Positions 1 through 7,870 of a stretch of DNA of 64,000 bases are shown piece by piece. Every line of letters starts with the position of its first letter. Position 1 is the stretch's first letter. The translations under genes were made by a program, and so were the position numbers. Source of the DNA: Deltaproteobacteria bacterium (lineage in GTDB: Bacteria; Desulfobacterota; Syntrophorhabdia; Syntrophorhabdales; Syntrophorhabdaceae); the NCBI GenBank assembly GCA_029553295.1, contig JAKPCK010000141.1, positions 1-64,000 of the forward strand. Direction: 5' to 3'. The notes under the pieces are model-generated. The model was not told the origin of the DNA. It was given only the letters and a program-made list of their open reading frames with translations, and searched no databases.

Positions 1-78
1 TTTGGGTAGCTATGTCAAACTATTTAATAATCCTGGATTTTCTATTAGAAACATACAGGTATTGTGCCATCCCTGTGT

Positions 79-261
79 TTATTCCCCGAACAGTATATCA
101 TCTGTAATGGCTGACATTAAACACCTGTCTTCAAAGTCATCGCCTTCTATGATTTCATAGTCGTCAAACTCTGTAAGATTTGCCTCCTTTAGAGGCTCAT
201 TGAGGTCAAAGGCATCTACTGTCCTGTATCCGTCGTTTATCCTGAATGTCCACTGCGGCAT
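79..261 (-). CDS. Small acidic hypothetical protein (60 aa)
   Basis: I do not recognise a family. The 60-residue product is strongly acidic, with an Asp/Glu cluster around residues 33-45 (FDDYEIIEGDDFED), and has no signal peptide or membrane segment. A purine-rich ribosome binding site (GGGGGTGAG, complement of 262-272) sits just upstream of the ATG, which supports real translation. The first 78 bases of the window, downstream of the stop, hold only weak inverted repeats and no clear U-tract terminator. The neighbour on the right is the autotransporter, transcribed in the same direction 200 bp upstream. Function is unknown. Confidence 0.6.
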   Translation of the reverse strand: MPQWTFRINDGYRTVDAFDLNEPLKEANLTEFDDYEIIEGDDFEDRCLMSAITDDILFGE

Positions 262-460
262 ACTCTCACCCCCATTGTTAATTGATTGAGGATTGGCTAC
301 CCTCCAACCTTCTTACATAAATTATATTACTCTATGGTGACAACAGTATGTCACTGGTGAAAATAATTTTTAAAATACCAAATTTTTGCATCTATATGCG
401 AAGCGATATACCCACTATATAATTAGTATCTTTCTCATTAATAACAACTTTGAGCTATAA

Positions 461-3400
461 TCAAAACTGCAGTCTTAATCCAGCATTTATCGTCTGTGCA
501 ATATAACGGCTGTTACCTGCCTGGAAGTTGTAATTACAGAATATCTGTGCATTATTTTTTAAGACAGCTGTGATGCCGGCACCCAGTGACACAAAGTTTC
601 TGTCAGGGGAGGCGGTCTCTATGCCTACTACAGAGCTTCCCTGGCTAAGGGATACATCTATGGTCTTGCTGTTGTTTAAGAACTCATGTCCATATGATGC
701 CCATATACTCGGTAGATATTCAGCGTTTTTGGTCTGCCATTTATATGTCATCCTGCCGCCTATGTTGCTCTGGAATGAATTCCCTGTCTGTCTTTCTACA
801 TCAAGGTTTAATGCCCCGGCACCAGATTCTGTGTAGCTATCTAAGTTGAGATACACATACTGCAGGGAGAGTGTTGGACCAAAAGAGAGGTTGCCTTTTT
901 TGAAGTCATATCCTGCCCCTCCATAGGCTGCAAACTGGTGGCCACTGGGCTTTGATGTTGCTGTCCTGTCTATCCCTGGGAACACTATCCTCCTTGTATT
1001 GTCATACCTGTTGTATGAATAGTTGATAAAGGCATCTGAATAGAATCCACCTGTATAGTATGATTTGTATAAACCAAGGGTATATCCGTCAAGCTTGACC
1101 TTGCTTCCTGCATCGCTTATATCGGTCTTTGAATTATAAAAGCCTGCCATAACACCGGCGATAAAATTATTTGAGAAGCGGTAGTCACTCCCTATGGTTA
1201 TCCCTGTGGTTGTAAATTTATAGCCTACCTCATCAGGGGATGTCCCTTTATCTCCCAATACTGTGCTGCCCCTTACAAAGAATCCCCATTTACCATCATA
1301 TTTTTGAGGGATAATACCTGTTAATTCCCTGCCTGAAGATGCAACCATAAAAGGTGCAAAGGAATAACCATTAACGCTGAATCCAGAAAAACCGCTCCTT
1401 AGCTCACCAAGGCGGCTTGATATATTCCCGGATTGGAAGTTTGCACTGTTTATAGCAACATTTGTAGAGACATTGGAGCTTATAGGCAGGAGCTGTTCCA
1501 GTGCAGATGCTGTCTGACTGTATGAGGTAAGGGAGTCTATGGCACCAAGGACAGTATTTAAGTCCCCTGTTGCTGTGTTGCCAACAGAGTTTAGCATAGA
1601 ACCTATTGCCTGCTGGTTAGCTGTTAAATAGGGCATGATGTTTTCATTTATATAGTCACGCTCTACCATAAGGTATATCTGGTTCGCTATATCGTATTTA
1701 GGCTTGAACATGACTGTGGGGGTTATGTTTGTTAATAGCCTTGAGAATCTCCCTGTAACCCCCGATGTGGCTGTAAGGATTGTCCCGAACCTGGTCCCTG
1801 GTTTTGGCGTTGCCCCACCTGTCCATGAGGTCTGGAGGATGCCTGCTATGTCTGCTGCCCCTGTTATGGCAAGGAGGTCGTTGCTTATTGGAGAGGCTAC
1901 CTCGATGAGGAGCTTGGCTGCAGAATCCTGGTAATAGTCACCAATAATTGTAAGGGTGCCGATGGAGTTGCCGGGCTTGATGGTGCCGTCTAAATGGTAG
2001 AAGCCATAGGGGGCTATAATCGTGCCTGCCCCTGATACAATACCTCCGTCAAGGACAAAGAAACCATCATCAGGGTCTTCATCATCCTCAGCACGCTCCA
2101 TCTCAACAATACCGTTTATATTCATCTCGCCCTTTGAGACCTGTAGTTTTTCATTTACTTTTACACTAAGGCCTGTCGGGTTGATAAAGACATCATTAGG
2201 GTCATTTAAAAACAAGCTCCTTGCCTTAATATCTGTATCCTGGGTGGTTGTCCCTGAATCCTTAAATATAAGGGCACCCATAAGGAGGGTAAGCTTATAG
2301 CTGTTCCATGTCCCTAATTCACTACCTGCCTTATTCACTGTATCACACATAGTAATCGTCCATGTCCCTGCAGTTTTATCCTTACCCCCCAGGGGGTCTT
2401 CGCCCCAGAAGGCATTGGATAGAAATGTCCAGCCAAAATTGGTAACACTTGCCTTATCCTGTTTGTTTTCATCAAGACTTGATGTGGGATACAATATTAT
2501 GCTCTTTGTATCATAAGGAGATGTTACAAAGGCTGCAAGGTCCCCCCTCTTTTTATGGGTGAAGTTGAGCTCCACCTCCACACCCTCGAGAGGTTGCCTC
2601 AGGGAGGCAGGCAGCTCTTTTGTGGTCAGGTTTATCTGTTTACTTGTCCCCCCGACACCGTTTTCGTCTAAATACTTAATGGTCTCGTTTACTGTCTTTG
2701 TTGCAGTGGAATATGATGTCTGGGTTGTGACGCCCATTACAGTCTTCAGCCTCTCTATAAATTTTCCGGCATTTATATTGCCGAAGCCATAGTTGGGATT
2801 AAACCAGTTCCCTGCCCCGTTTTTAACCCAGCCCCCGGTATCGCTTTTATCATCTGGGTCAACCCTCGTGCTTGTCTGGACAAGGACATGCTTTGCCATA
2901 CGGGTGTCCATATATCTATTTGCCTGCACACCCAGTGCAAGTATACCTGATACAAGGGGCGCGGCAGCGGATGTGCCACCGAACAGGGATGTATAATTTG
3001 TATCAGGAAATGTATCATATTTATCACCGGATGTGTTGGAATCTGAATATCTGTTATAACCCAAATCTGCGCCTGTTCTGTCTGTGGTTAATATACCAAA
3101 CCCTGTAAGGTCACTCCTGTTAGAAGGGGCAGTGACAAATATGCTGGCACCGTAACAGCTGTAATTGGCAAATTTACCGTCGCTTCCCAGGGCTGCTACA
3201 TTTATGACATCCCTATAGCTGTTTGCAGCTGCCTTGTTTGCATCCTCATTGGTTTTTCCCCTGTCATTGCCTGCAGCAAAGACATGTATTACACCGTTGG
3301 CAGATGTCTTGGAAAGGGCCTGAAGGACTATGTTCTCCTCCTCTACAAAAGGTGTATTTTCTCCATAGCTATGGTTCTTTATGACGATCTCAGGTCTGCT

Positions 3401-4003
3401 CTTAATGGTATATTTGCCTGTATTCCTATCAAATAAGACACCGCTTCCCCACATATAGGCATTGAATTCGTCTTCTTTTGTCAGATCACCACCTAAAATC
3501 TTGAGCCCTGCAAGACCGGCATAGGGGGCTGCACCTGTGCCACCTGTATTATTCCCCCCTCTTGCAGCAGCCACACCAGCCACGGCTGTCCCGTGGTTGT
3601 CACTTATTTTTACAGGCCCCTGGGTCTCTGATATTTTACCGTTCTCGAATGTACGGCTTAGCCTTGAAATGTAGTTGTCCTTGAGGTCTTCGTGGGTTCC
3701 TTCCACGCCATCGTCGACTATCCCTATCACGACCCCTTTTCCAGTATACCCTGCATCCCATGCACCTTTTAGATTGGCATCCACACCGGCATTTTTCATT
3801 GTCACACTTCCCTGTATATACTCTATATAAATAGTAATCTCTGAAGGTGCATTGTTGAGAAGGTGCCACTGACCAGGAAAACTGGGTCTAACAGTGCTGT
3901 TGTAAAGAAAATAAGGGTCATTGGGGACAAAAGGAGTCCCCTGGCAAAAGACACTGACAGGCAAAAATATCCCAAAACATAGAAAAAGTATTATTTTTTT
4001 CAT
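461..4003 (-). CDS. Kexin-like subtilase (S8) autotransporter
   Basis: Predicted secreted serine protease of about 1180 residues. The start chosen is the ATG at 4003 (MKKIILFL..., a clean signal peptide ending near FCQG), because AGGTAGG precedes it and an upstream in-frame ATG at 4030 would overlap the next gene. The subtilase domain carries the triad Asp97 (IVDDGVEG), His137 (DNHGTAVAG) and Ser345 (GGTSAAAP), with the oxyanion Asn in AAGND. The DDG and DNHGT contexts are those of kexin/furin-type S8 enzymes. A P/Homo B-like domain follows at roughly residues 450-560. Next come a passenger-associated repeat region (GAGTI...GTIKPGNSIGTL) and a C-terminal autotransporter beta-barrel of about 270 residues ending in Phe. 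It probably acts at the cell surface on unknown substrates. The 200 bp after the stop contain a short inverted repeat, GTGACA-N6-TGTCAC. Confidence 0.9.
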   Translation of the reverse strand: MKKIILFLCFGIFLPVSVFCQGTPFVPNDPYFLYNSTVRPSFPGQWHLLNNAPSEITIYIEYIQGSVTMKNAGVDANLKGAWDAGYTGKGVVIGIVDDGVEGTHEDLKDNYISRLSRTFENGKISETQGPVKISDNHGTAVAGVAAARGGNNTGGTGAAPYAGLAGLKILGGDLTKEDEFNAYMWGSGVLFDRNTGKYTIKSRPEIVIKNHSYGENTPFVEEENIVLQALSKTSANGVIHVFAAGNDRGKTNEDANKAAANSYRDVINVAALGSDGKFANYSCYGASIFVTAPSNRSDLTGFGILTTDRTGADLGYNRYSDSNTSGDKYDTFPDTNYTSLFGGTSAAAPLVSGILALGVQANRYMDTRMAKHVLVQTSTRVDPDDKSDTGGWVKNGAGNWFNPNYGFGNINAGKFIERLKTVMGVTTQTSYSTATKTVNETIKYLDENGVGGTSKQINLTTKELPASLRQPLEGVEVELNFTHKKRGDLAAFVTSPYDTKSIILYPTSSLDENKQDKASVTNFGWTFLSNAFWGEDPLGGKDKTAGTWTITMCDTVNKAGSELGTWNSYKLTLLMGALIFKDSGTTTQDTDIKARSLFLNDPNDVFINPTGLSVKVNEKLQVSKGEMNINGIVEMERAEDDEDPDDGFFVLDGGIVSGAGTIIAPYGFYHLDGTIKPGNSIGTLTIIGDYYQDSAAKLLIEVASPISNDLLAITGAADIAGILQTSWTGGATPKPGTRFGTILTATSGVTGRFSRLLTNITPTVMFKPKYDIANQIYLMVERDYINENIMPYLTANQQAIGSMLNSVGNTATGDLNTVLGAIDSLTSYSQTASALEQLLPISSNVSTNVAINSANFQSGNISSRLGELRSGFSGFSVNGYSFAPFMVASSGRELTGIIPQKYDGKWGFFVRGSTVLGDKGTSPDEVGYKFTTTGITIGSDYRFSNNFIAGVMAGFYNSKTDISDAGSKVKLDGYTLGLYKSYYTGGFYSDAFINYSYNRYDNTRRIVFPGIDRTATSKPSGHQFAAYGGAGYDFKKGNLSFGPTLSLQYVYLNLDSYTESGAGALNLDVERQTGNSFQSNIGGRMTYKWQTKNAEYLPSIWASYGHEFLNNSKTIDVSLSQGSSVVGIETASPDRNFVSLGAGITAVLKNNAQIFCNYNFQAGNSRYIAQTINAGLRLQF

Positions 4004-4010
4004 ATCCAGC

Positions 4011-4604
4011 CTACCTGTTTTCATGCTCACCTCTGATAGTTGATTTTAAAAGCAGATTAGCCTTTTCAGCAACCTCCTGCGCCTCCTTCTCCAGGGCAAG
4101 ACCTGACCCTCCAACACCAAAAGGGAATTTAGAGCTTTTACGTTTAATAGTCAAAAGCCATTGCCTCTTGCGCCATATCAAAGGCATAGATGGGTTTAGA
4201 TGCCAGAGGTAATTAAACCTTGCGCTATCCCCTCTGGTATAATAGAATCCCTCTATCTTGTGGGCATCTGGTTCAATACTTACAATCCCCTTGCCTTTAC
4301 GGTATATCCAAAGAGTGTCTGTTTTTAAATCAAAGCCGAGTCTATATTCGCCCATGCCTAATTTTTTGAGAGGTATATAAGAAAGAAATAAAATAGCCCC
4401 TAAAATAAAAAAAATCGGCGCCATCTTTGCATCCTCGGGTTTACTGAGTGCAGCAAGGCCAACAAAGAGGAAAAACCCCCCAACAGAGATAGGGGATGCC
4501 CTGGCAAAATCCCTCCAGCCAGGACTCCTCCAAGCCCTGACAGAAATCTGGGGTGAAGAAGCACCTGTTTCAATATGGTTATATCTACCTGTTATATCAC
4601 CCAT
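4011..4604 (-). CDS. Hypothetical membrane protein (197 aa)
   Basis: Family not recognised. Two adjacent hydrophobic segments (about residues 39-54 and 62-80, separated by SKPEDAK) predict a membrane hairpin. A basic, soluble C-terminal domain of about 110 residues follows. The stop lies 7 bp upstream of the chosen autotransporter start, so the two genes are probably co-transcribed and this one is translated first. A role in export or anchoring of the autotransporter is possible but is only a neighbourhood inference. The decayed autotransporter fragment lies directly upstream of its start. Confidence 0.65.
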   Translation of the reverse strand: MGDITGRYNHIETGASSPQISVRAWRSPGWRDFARASPISVGGFFLFVGLAALSKPEDAKMAPIFFILGAILFLSYIPLKKLGMGEYRLGFDLKTDTLWIYRKGKGIVSIEPDAHKIEGFYYTRGDSARFNYLWHLNPSMPLIWRKRQWLLTIKRKSSKFPFGVGGSGLALEKEAQEVAEKANLLLKSTIRGEHENR

Positions 4605-4637
4605 AATTCTTGATAAAGCCTTTTAGAATATTTATAG

Positions 4638-4774
4638 ACCATTAACGCTGGATCAAAAAACCGCTCCTTAGATCACTGAAAATCTCACTGAAAATCACCA
4701 AGGCGGCCGATATATTACCGGATTGGAAGTTTAGACTGTCTATACCAACATTTGTAGAGATATTGGAATTTATA
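4638..4774 (-). pseudogene. Decayed fragment of a second copy of the autotransporter gene
   Basis: This non-coding stretch aligns by eye with 1367-1485, inside the autotransporter gene and in the same orientation. Shared blocks include ACCATTAACGCTG, CCGCTCCTTAG, CACCAAGGCGG, CGGATTGGAAGTTT and CAACATTTGTAGAGA. The matching part encodes the linker just before the beta-barrel (around NVAINSANFQSG). The copy carries an extra block in which TCACTGAAAA occurs twice, plus scattered substitutions, and no continuous frame remains. It is best explained as the remnant of a tandem paralogue removed by deletion. Only this about 135 bp block is recognisable. Confidence 0.8.
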
Positions 4775-4779
4775 ATTAT

Positions 4780-5028
4780 CTATCCTTGTTTTTTAACCAA
4801 CTCTTTACCTTTATCGGTGAGCCAGCATGCCCTGTAGGTATCCCCTGCTACAGTTCCTCCAAGCCCTGTCTCGGCAAGACCTTTTTTGCATAGATTTTCA
4901 AGTATGAGCCTGTCAGCCCTTCCTCGGCAGACCTTGTCAATCCAGGTAGCCCTCCTGTAGCCCCCTCCTGTATACTGATTATCTTCAATTTTTTTGAGCA
5001 TTTCCATCTCTTCCTGGGTAATATCCAT
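4780..5028 (-). CDS. Small hypothetical protein, possible winged-helix fold (82 aa)
   Basis: No family recognised with certainty. The product has an acidic helical N-terminus (ITQEEMEMLKKIED), a middle region with two Cys residues (VCRGRAD, NLCKKG) and a C-terminal LTDKGKELVKK segment of the kind that ends small winged-helix regulators. A ribosome binding site (AGAAGG) lies 7-9 bases before the ATG. It is followed by the decayed autotransporter fragment. A DNA-binding role is only suggested by the C-terminal motif. Confidence 0.55.
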   Translation of the reverse strand: MDITQEEMEMLKKIEDNQYTGGGYRRATWIDKVCRGRADRLILENLCKKGLAETGLGGTVAGDTYRACWLTDKGKELVKKQG

Positions 5029-5100
5029 AAATACCTTCTTAAATCTCTCTTTTTTTTATTGAAAAATCAACATATTTTTCCAAATTTTAGATCATTGGGT

Positions 5101-6093
5101 TTAGCCCTTATATGCCTCGAGAAAGGATGCCATGTCTTCAGGGATAGGGGCCTCTATAAAGACAGGAATGCCCTTGATAGGATGGCTCAATTCTATCCTG
5201 AAGGCATGGAGCATAGGTCTTTCTGTTAGATGTCTTGTCCTCTTTCCGTATATCTCATCACCAACTATAGGGTTACCTATATGGGCAAGATGGACCCTTA
5301 TCTGATGTGTCCTCCCTGTCTTCGGGTATGCCTCAACATATGTGTAGCCTTTAAGTCTATCCAGAATCTTTACGGTTGTCAGGGCATCCCTTCCACCCTG
5401 TCTTGTGACAGCCATCTTTTTTCTCTCTACAGGATGCCTGCCTATATTACCCTCTATTATAAGGCTGTTATCTATTATGTTACCCTCTACTATAGCCCTG
5501 TACACCTTGATAAGACCCCTCTGTTTGAACATGGCCGATAGCATCTCCTGGGTCCTTGAATCCTTTGCTACAAGTATCACCCCTGTTGTCCCTTTATCGA
5601 GCCTGTGGACTATCCCTGGTCTTAAAGAGATCTGACAGGCTGCCTCATTGAATGGATTTTCACTGCCGGAAAGGTATACACCGTGTTTGAATGATGGGTC
5701 TTTCAGGTATCCCAAAACCGCATTTACCAGTGTCCCCTCTGGGTGACCGAAGGAAGGATGGACTACCATACCTGCAGGTTTATTTATGGCAAGAATGTAT
5801 TCATCCTCATAAAGGATCTGAAGGGGTATATCCTGGGGCTCAAGGTTTAAGGGTTCTTCCTCTGGTATAAACCCCTGTAAAACCATCCCCTTTTTGACCT
5901 TTTGAGATGGCCTTGGGGTCTTATTGTCCACCAGGATGTGGCCTTCCTCTATGGCCGACTTTACCTTTGTCCTTGTAACAGAGAACCTCTCGGAGATATA
6001 GACATCAAGCCTCTGGCCTGATGTCTCCATGACAGTATGGGAGATGTCTATCCTTTTCCTTGATGTTGTCCCCCCTTGGTCCTTTTTATCCAT
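5101..6093 (-). CDS. rluD: RluD/RluC-family 23S rRNA pseudouridine synthase
   Basis: This enzyme isomerises uridine to pseudouridine in RNA, most likely in 23S rRNA. The 330-residue product has an N-terminal S4 RNA-binding domain (about residues 27-72, RLDVYISERF...). The catalytic domain contains HRLDKGTTG with the nucleophile Asp166, and GRTHQIRVHLAHIG near residue 265. Length and order are typical of the RluA/C/D group. Fifteen bases separate it from selA upstream, so the two are probably one operon. The exact target uridines cannot be told from sequence; an RluD assignment is the most common for this architecture. Confidence 0.9.
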   Translation of the reverse strand: MDKKDQGGTTSRKRIDISHTVMETSGQRLDVYISERFSVTRTKVKSAIEEGHILVDNKTPRPSQKVKKGMVLQGFIPEEEPLNLEPQDIPLQILYEDEYILAINKPAGMVVHPSFGHPEGTLVNAVLGYLKDPSFKHGVYLSGSENPFNEAACQISLRPGIVHRLDKGTTGVILVAKDSRTQEMLSAMFKQRGLIKVYRAIVEGNIIDNSLIIEGNIGRHPVERKKMAVTRQGGRDALTTVKILDRLKGYTYVEAYPKTGRTHQIRVHLAHIGNPIVGDEIYGKRTRHLTERPMLHAFRIELSHPIKGIPVFIEAPIPEDMASFLEAYKG

Positions 6094-6108
6094 GTTTCGG
6101 GGATTACC

Positions 6109-7497
6109 CTATCCTGTGAGGGCCTCTTTTATGCCTGCAATCAGGTCTTTTTCATCCTCCCTCTGGAGCGTCCTCATATCCAACAGGAGCCTGTCCTTTT
6201 CTATCCTCCCTATTATAGGGATTTTAAGGGACCTTAGCCTCTTCTCAAACCTCTCTATGCCCATCTCAGGTTCCAGGGCAAGACCAAAAGAAGGTATGGA
6301 GACATCTGGGAGGGACCCGCCCCCTACCTCTGATGACATGGGGATCACTGCAACAGATGATAACCCCTTTAAATGCTTAATCTTTCTCAATAAGGCCCAT
6401 GCCCTCCTTCTCAGCCTGTCCTTGTCCTCAAATATCATGCGCATAGTGGGTATCTTCTGCCTTGCCCAAGATTCGTCGAGATAGAGTATCAATGTGCTCT
6501 CAAGCCCGGCAAGGGTAAATTTGTCAGGTCTAAGTGCCCTTGTCAGGGGATTTGATTTGCATGCCTCAATATATGCTGCCTTTCCTATTATTATACCTGC
6601 CTGGGGGGCACCGAGGAGCTTATCTCCGCTGAAGGATATGATGTCTATACCCTTTTTTAACTCCTGTATTATGGAGGGCTCTTCATGGGCGCCCCTGCCC
6701 ATGATGGGATATAAGAGCCCACTGCCTGCATCAAAATATGTGGGGATACTGTATTTGTTTCCCAGGGAGACTATCTCCTCTGTTGTCAACTGACGTGTAA
6801 ACCCCTTTATTACATAGTTGCTCGTATGTGCCTTCATAAATAGGCCTGTTGATAAGGTGACAGCCTCTTCATAGTCTCTTAAATGGGTCCTGTTTGTGGT
6901 CCCCACCTCTTTCAGGATTGCACCGCTCTTCTTCATTACATCTGGTATCCTGAATGAGCCACCTATCTCTATAAGTTCGCCCCTTGAGATGACCACCTCT
7001 TTACCATTGGCAAGGGTGTTTAAGACAAGGAGCACTGCCCCGGCATTGTTGTTCACCACAAGGGCATCCTCGGCCCCTGTAAGCCTCTTTATAATCTGTA
7101 GGCAGTGGTTGTGCCTGTCCCCTCTTGTGCCCTTTTCAAGGTCATATTCCAGATTTGTGTATGAAGATGCAGCGTTTTTTATGGCCTCAATGGCGCAATC
7201 AGCAAGGAGAGACCTGCCGAGGTTTGTATGGATGATTATGCCAGTGCCGTTTATAACCCTTTTTAGGCCCGGGGATACCTGCTCTTCAGCTAAGCGATAG
7301 GTAGAAGATATAATTTCCTCTAAAGGGGGTATGGATAAAACCCTTTCCTTTTTTATATCCTCCCGCAGGCTATCAAGGTATTGCCTCAGTGCATCCTTTG
7401 CCACGGTCTCCGGGTATCTCTTTATAATGTCCTGCCATGCCCTGTTTTTTATTATCTCGTCTACTTTGGGTATTTGCCTCAATAAATTTTTAGTCAT
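6109..7497 (-). CDS. selA: L-seryl-tRNA(Sec) selenium transferase SelA
   Basis: This PLP enzyme converts Ser-tRNA(Sec) to Sec-tRNA(Sec) using selenophosphate, so the organism is expected to make selenoproteins. I chose the ATG at 7497 (MTKNLLRQIPKVDEII), which matches the usual SelA N-terminus; a TTG start nine codons upstream is open. The PLP lysine is Lys293 in SFSGDKLLGAPQAG, and the INGTGIIIHTNLGRSLL and NNNAGAVLLVLNT segments are typical. selB, selD and tRNA-Sec are not in the window. It lies upstream of the pseudouridine synthase and divergent from the trp leader. Confidence 0.95.
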   Translation of the reverse strand: MTKNLLRQIPKVDEIIKNRAWQDIIKRYPETVAKDALRQYLDSLREDIKKERVLSIPPLEEIISSTYRLAEEQVSPGLKRVINGTGIIIHTNLGRSLLADCAIEAIKNAASSYTNLEYDLEKGTRGDRHNHCLQIIKRLTGAEDALVVNNNAGAVLLVLNTLANGKEVVISRGELIEIGGSFRIPDVMKKSGAILKEVGTTNRTHLRDYEEAVTLSTGLFMKAHTSNYVIKGFTRQLTTEEIVSLGNKYSIPTYFDAGSGLLYPIMGRGAHEEPSIIQELKKGIDIISFSGDKLLGAPQAGIIIGKAAYIEACKSNPLTRALRPDKFTLAGLESTLILYLDESWARQKIPTMRMIFEDKDRLRRRAWALLRKIKHLKGLSSVAVIPMSSEVGGGSLPDVSIPSFGLALEPEMGIERFEKRLRSLKIPIIGRIEKDRLLLDMRTLQREDEKDLIAGIKEALTG

Positions 7498-7522
7498 ATC
7501 AGGATAACCTGCATGGAATCTC

Positions 7523-7551
7523 AAGACCCTTGCAAATCAATACAGAGGTCT
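7523..7551. repeat. Degenerate copy of the AAGACCTTTGC palindromic repeat
   Basis: AAGACCCTTGCAAAT followed by CAGAGGTCT is an imperfect inverted repeat resembling the better copies at 19600-19637 and 59894-59922. The stem has two mismatched positions. It lies at the 5' side of selA, overlapping its alternative TTG start. Confidence 0.4.
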
Positions 7552-7656
7552 CGGGGTTTATTAAAGATGAACCTATACATTCTAAACATCATTGCGTCTG
7601 CTTATTTTGTATCATACAAATATACCTTTATCAACATACTAAATTCCATAAATTTG

Positions 7657-7686
7657 TTGACATGAAATATTGGATTGTGCTAAAAA
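7657..7686 (+). promoter_or_regulatory. Candidate promoter for the trp leader
   Basis: A perfect -35 box TTGACA (7657-7662) is followed after 18 bases by TAAAAA (7681-7686), a weak -10. The predicted transcription start (about 7692-7694) is only a few bases before the leader-peptide ATG at 7696, which would make the leader nearly leaderless. The strong -35 supports it; the -10 is uncertain. Confidence 0.5.
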
Positions 7687-7695
7687 TAGAACAAC

Positions 7696-7749
7696 ATGGA
7701 ACAGAACATAACTAAAATAAACAGAAATTGGTGGTGGCAGTTGTTATAG
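7696..7749 (+). CDS. trpL: Trp-rich leader peptide of the trpB attenuator (17 aa)
   Basis: The reading frame encodes [17 protein letters not shown] and then TAG. Three consecutive TGG codons occupy 7729-7737, and the frame is closed by an in-frame TAG at 7687-7689 just upstream. Runs of Trp codons in a short ORF before alternative RNA hairpins are the hallmark of ribosome-mediated trp attenuation. No good Shine-Dalgarno sequence is visible and the predicted transcript starts very near the ATG, so initiation may be weak or leaderless. The position of the Trp codons relative to the antiterminator fits the classical model: a ribosome stalled there leaves 7749-7760 free, while one at the stop codon covers it. 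Confidence 0.85.
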   Translation: MEQNITKINRNWWWQLL

Positions 7750-7805
7750 GTGTGAAACCGTGAACAACATGCCACAGGCGGTTTCACACCGCCTGTGGCT
7801 TTTTT
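7735..7805 (+). promoter_or_regulatory. Transcription attenuator of trpB: antiterminator and terminator
   Basis: Three competing pairings are visible. A pause-type stem pairs TGGCAGTTGTT (7735-7745) with AACAACATGCCA (7763-7774), with one bulged base. The antiterminator is a perfect 12 bp stem: GGTGTGAAACCG (7749-7760) with CGGTTTCACACC (7779-7790). The terminator is a perfect 12 bp GC-rich stem (7771-7782 with 7788-7799, loop TTCAC) followed by six T (7800-7805). Antiterminator and terminator share 7779-7790 and are mutually exclusive. With the WWW leader peptide just upstream, this is a tryptophan-responsive switch: low Trp-tRNA stalls the ribosome and allows readthrough. Confidence 0.9.
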
Positions 7806-7811
7806 GTTTAA

Positions 7812-7848
7812 GGGGCCATGGGCTTAAAAAACCCATGACCCCTTTTTT
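7812..7848 (+). terminator. Second intrinsic terminator before trpB
   Basis: GGGGCCATGGG (7812-7822) pairs with CCCATGACCCC (7832-7842) with one C/A mismatch, followed by TTTTTT (7843-7848). It stands directly behind the attenuator terminator, so it may act as a backup stop for leader transcripts. I see no separate antiterminator for it; a ribosome finishing upstream would not reach it. Confidence 0.75.
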
Positions 7849-7870
7849 ATTGAAAAAAGGAGGAAAAGAC

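Noticed and set aside
7530-7715. 61-residue plus-strand ORF in the gap upstream of the trp leader
   Set aside because: No ribosome binding site, no protein-like composition, and it overlaps the promoter and leader peptide in another frame.
7760-7870. Extended N-terminus of trpB starting at 7760
   Set aside because: It would translate through both terminator hairpins. The ATG at 7871 has a strong AGGAGG and starts the conserved part.
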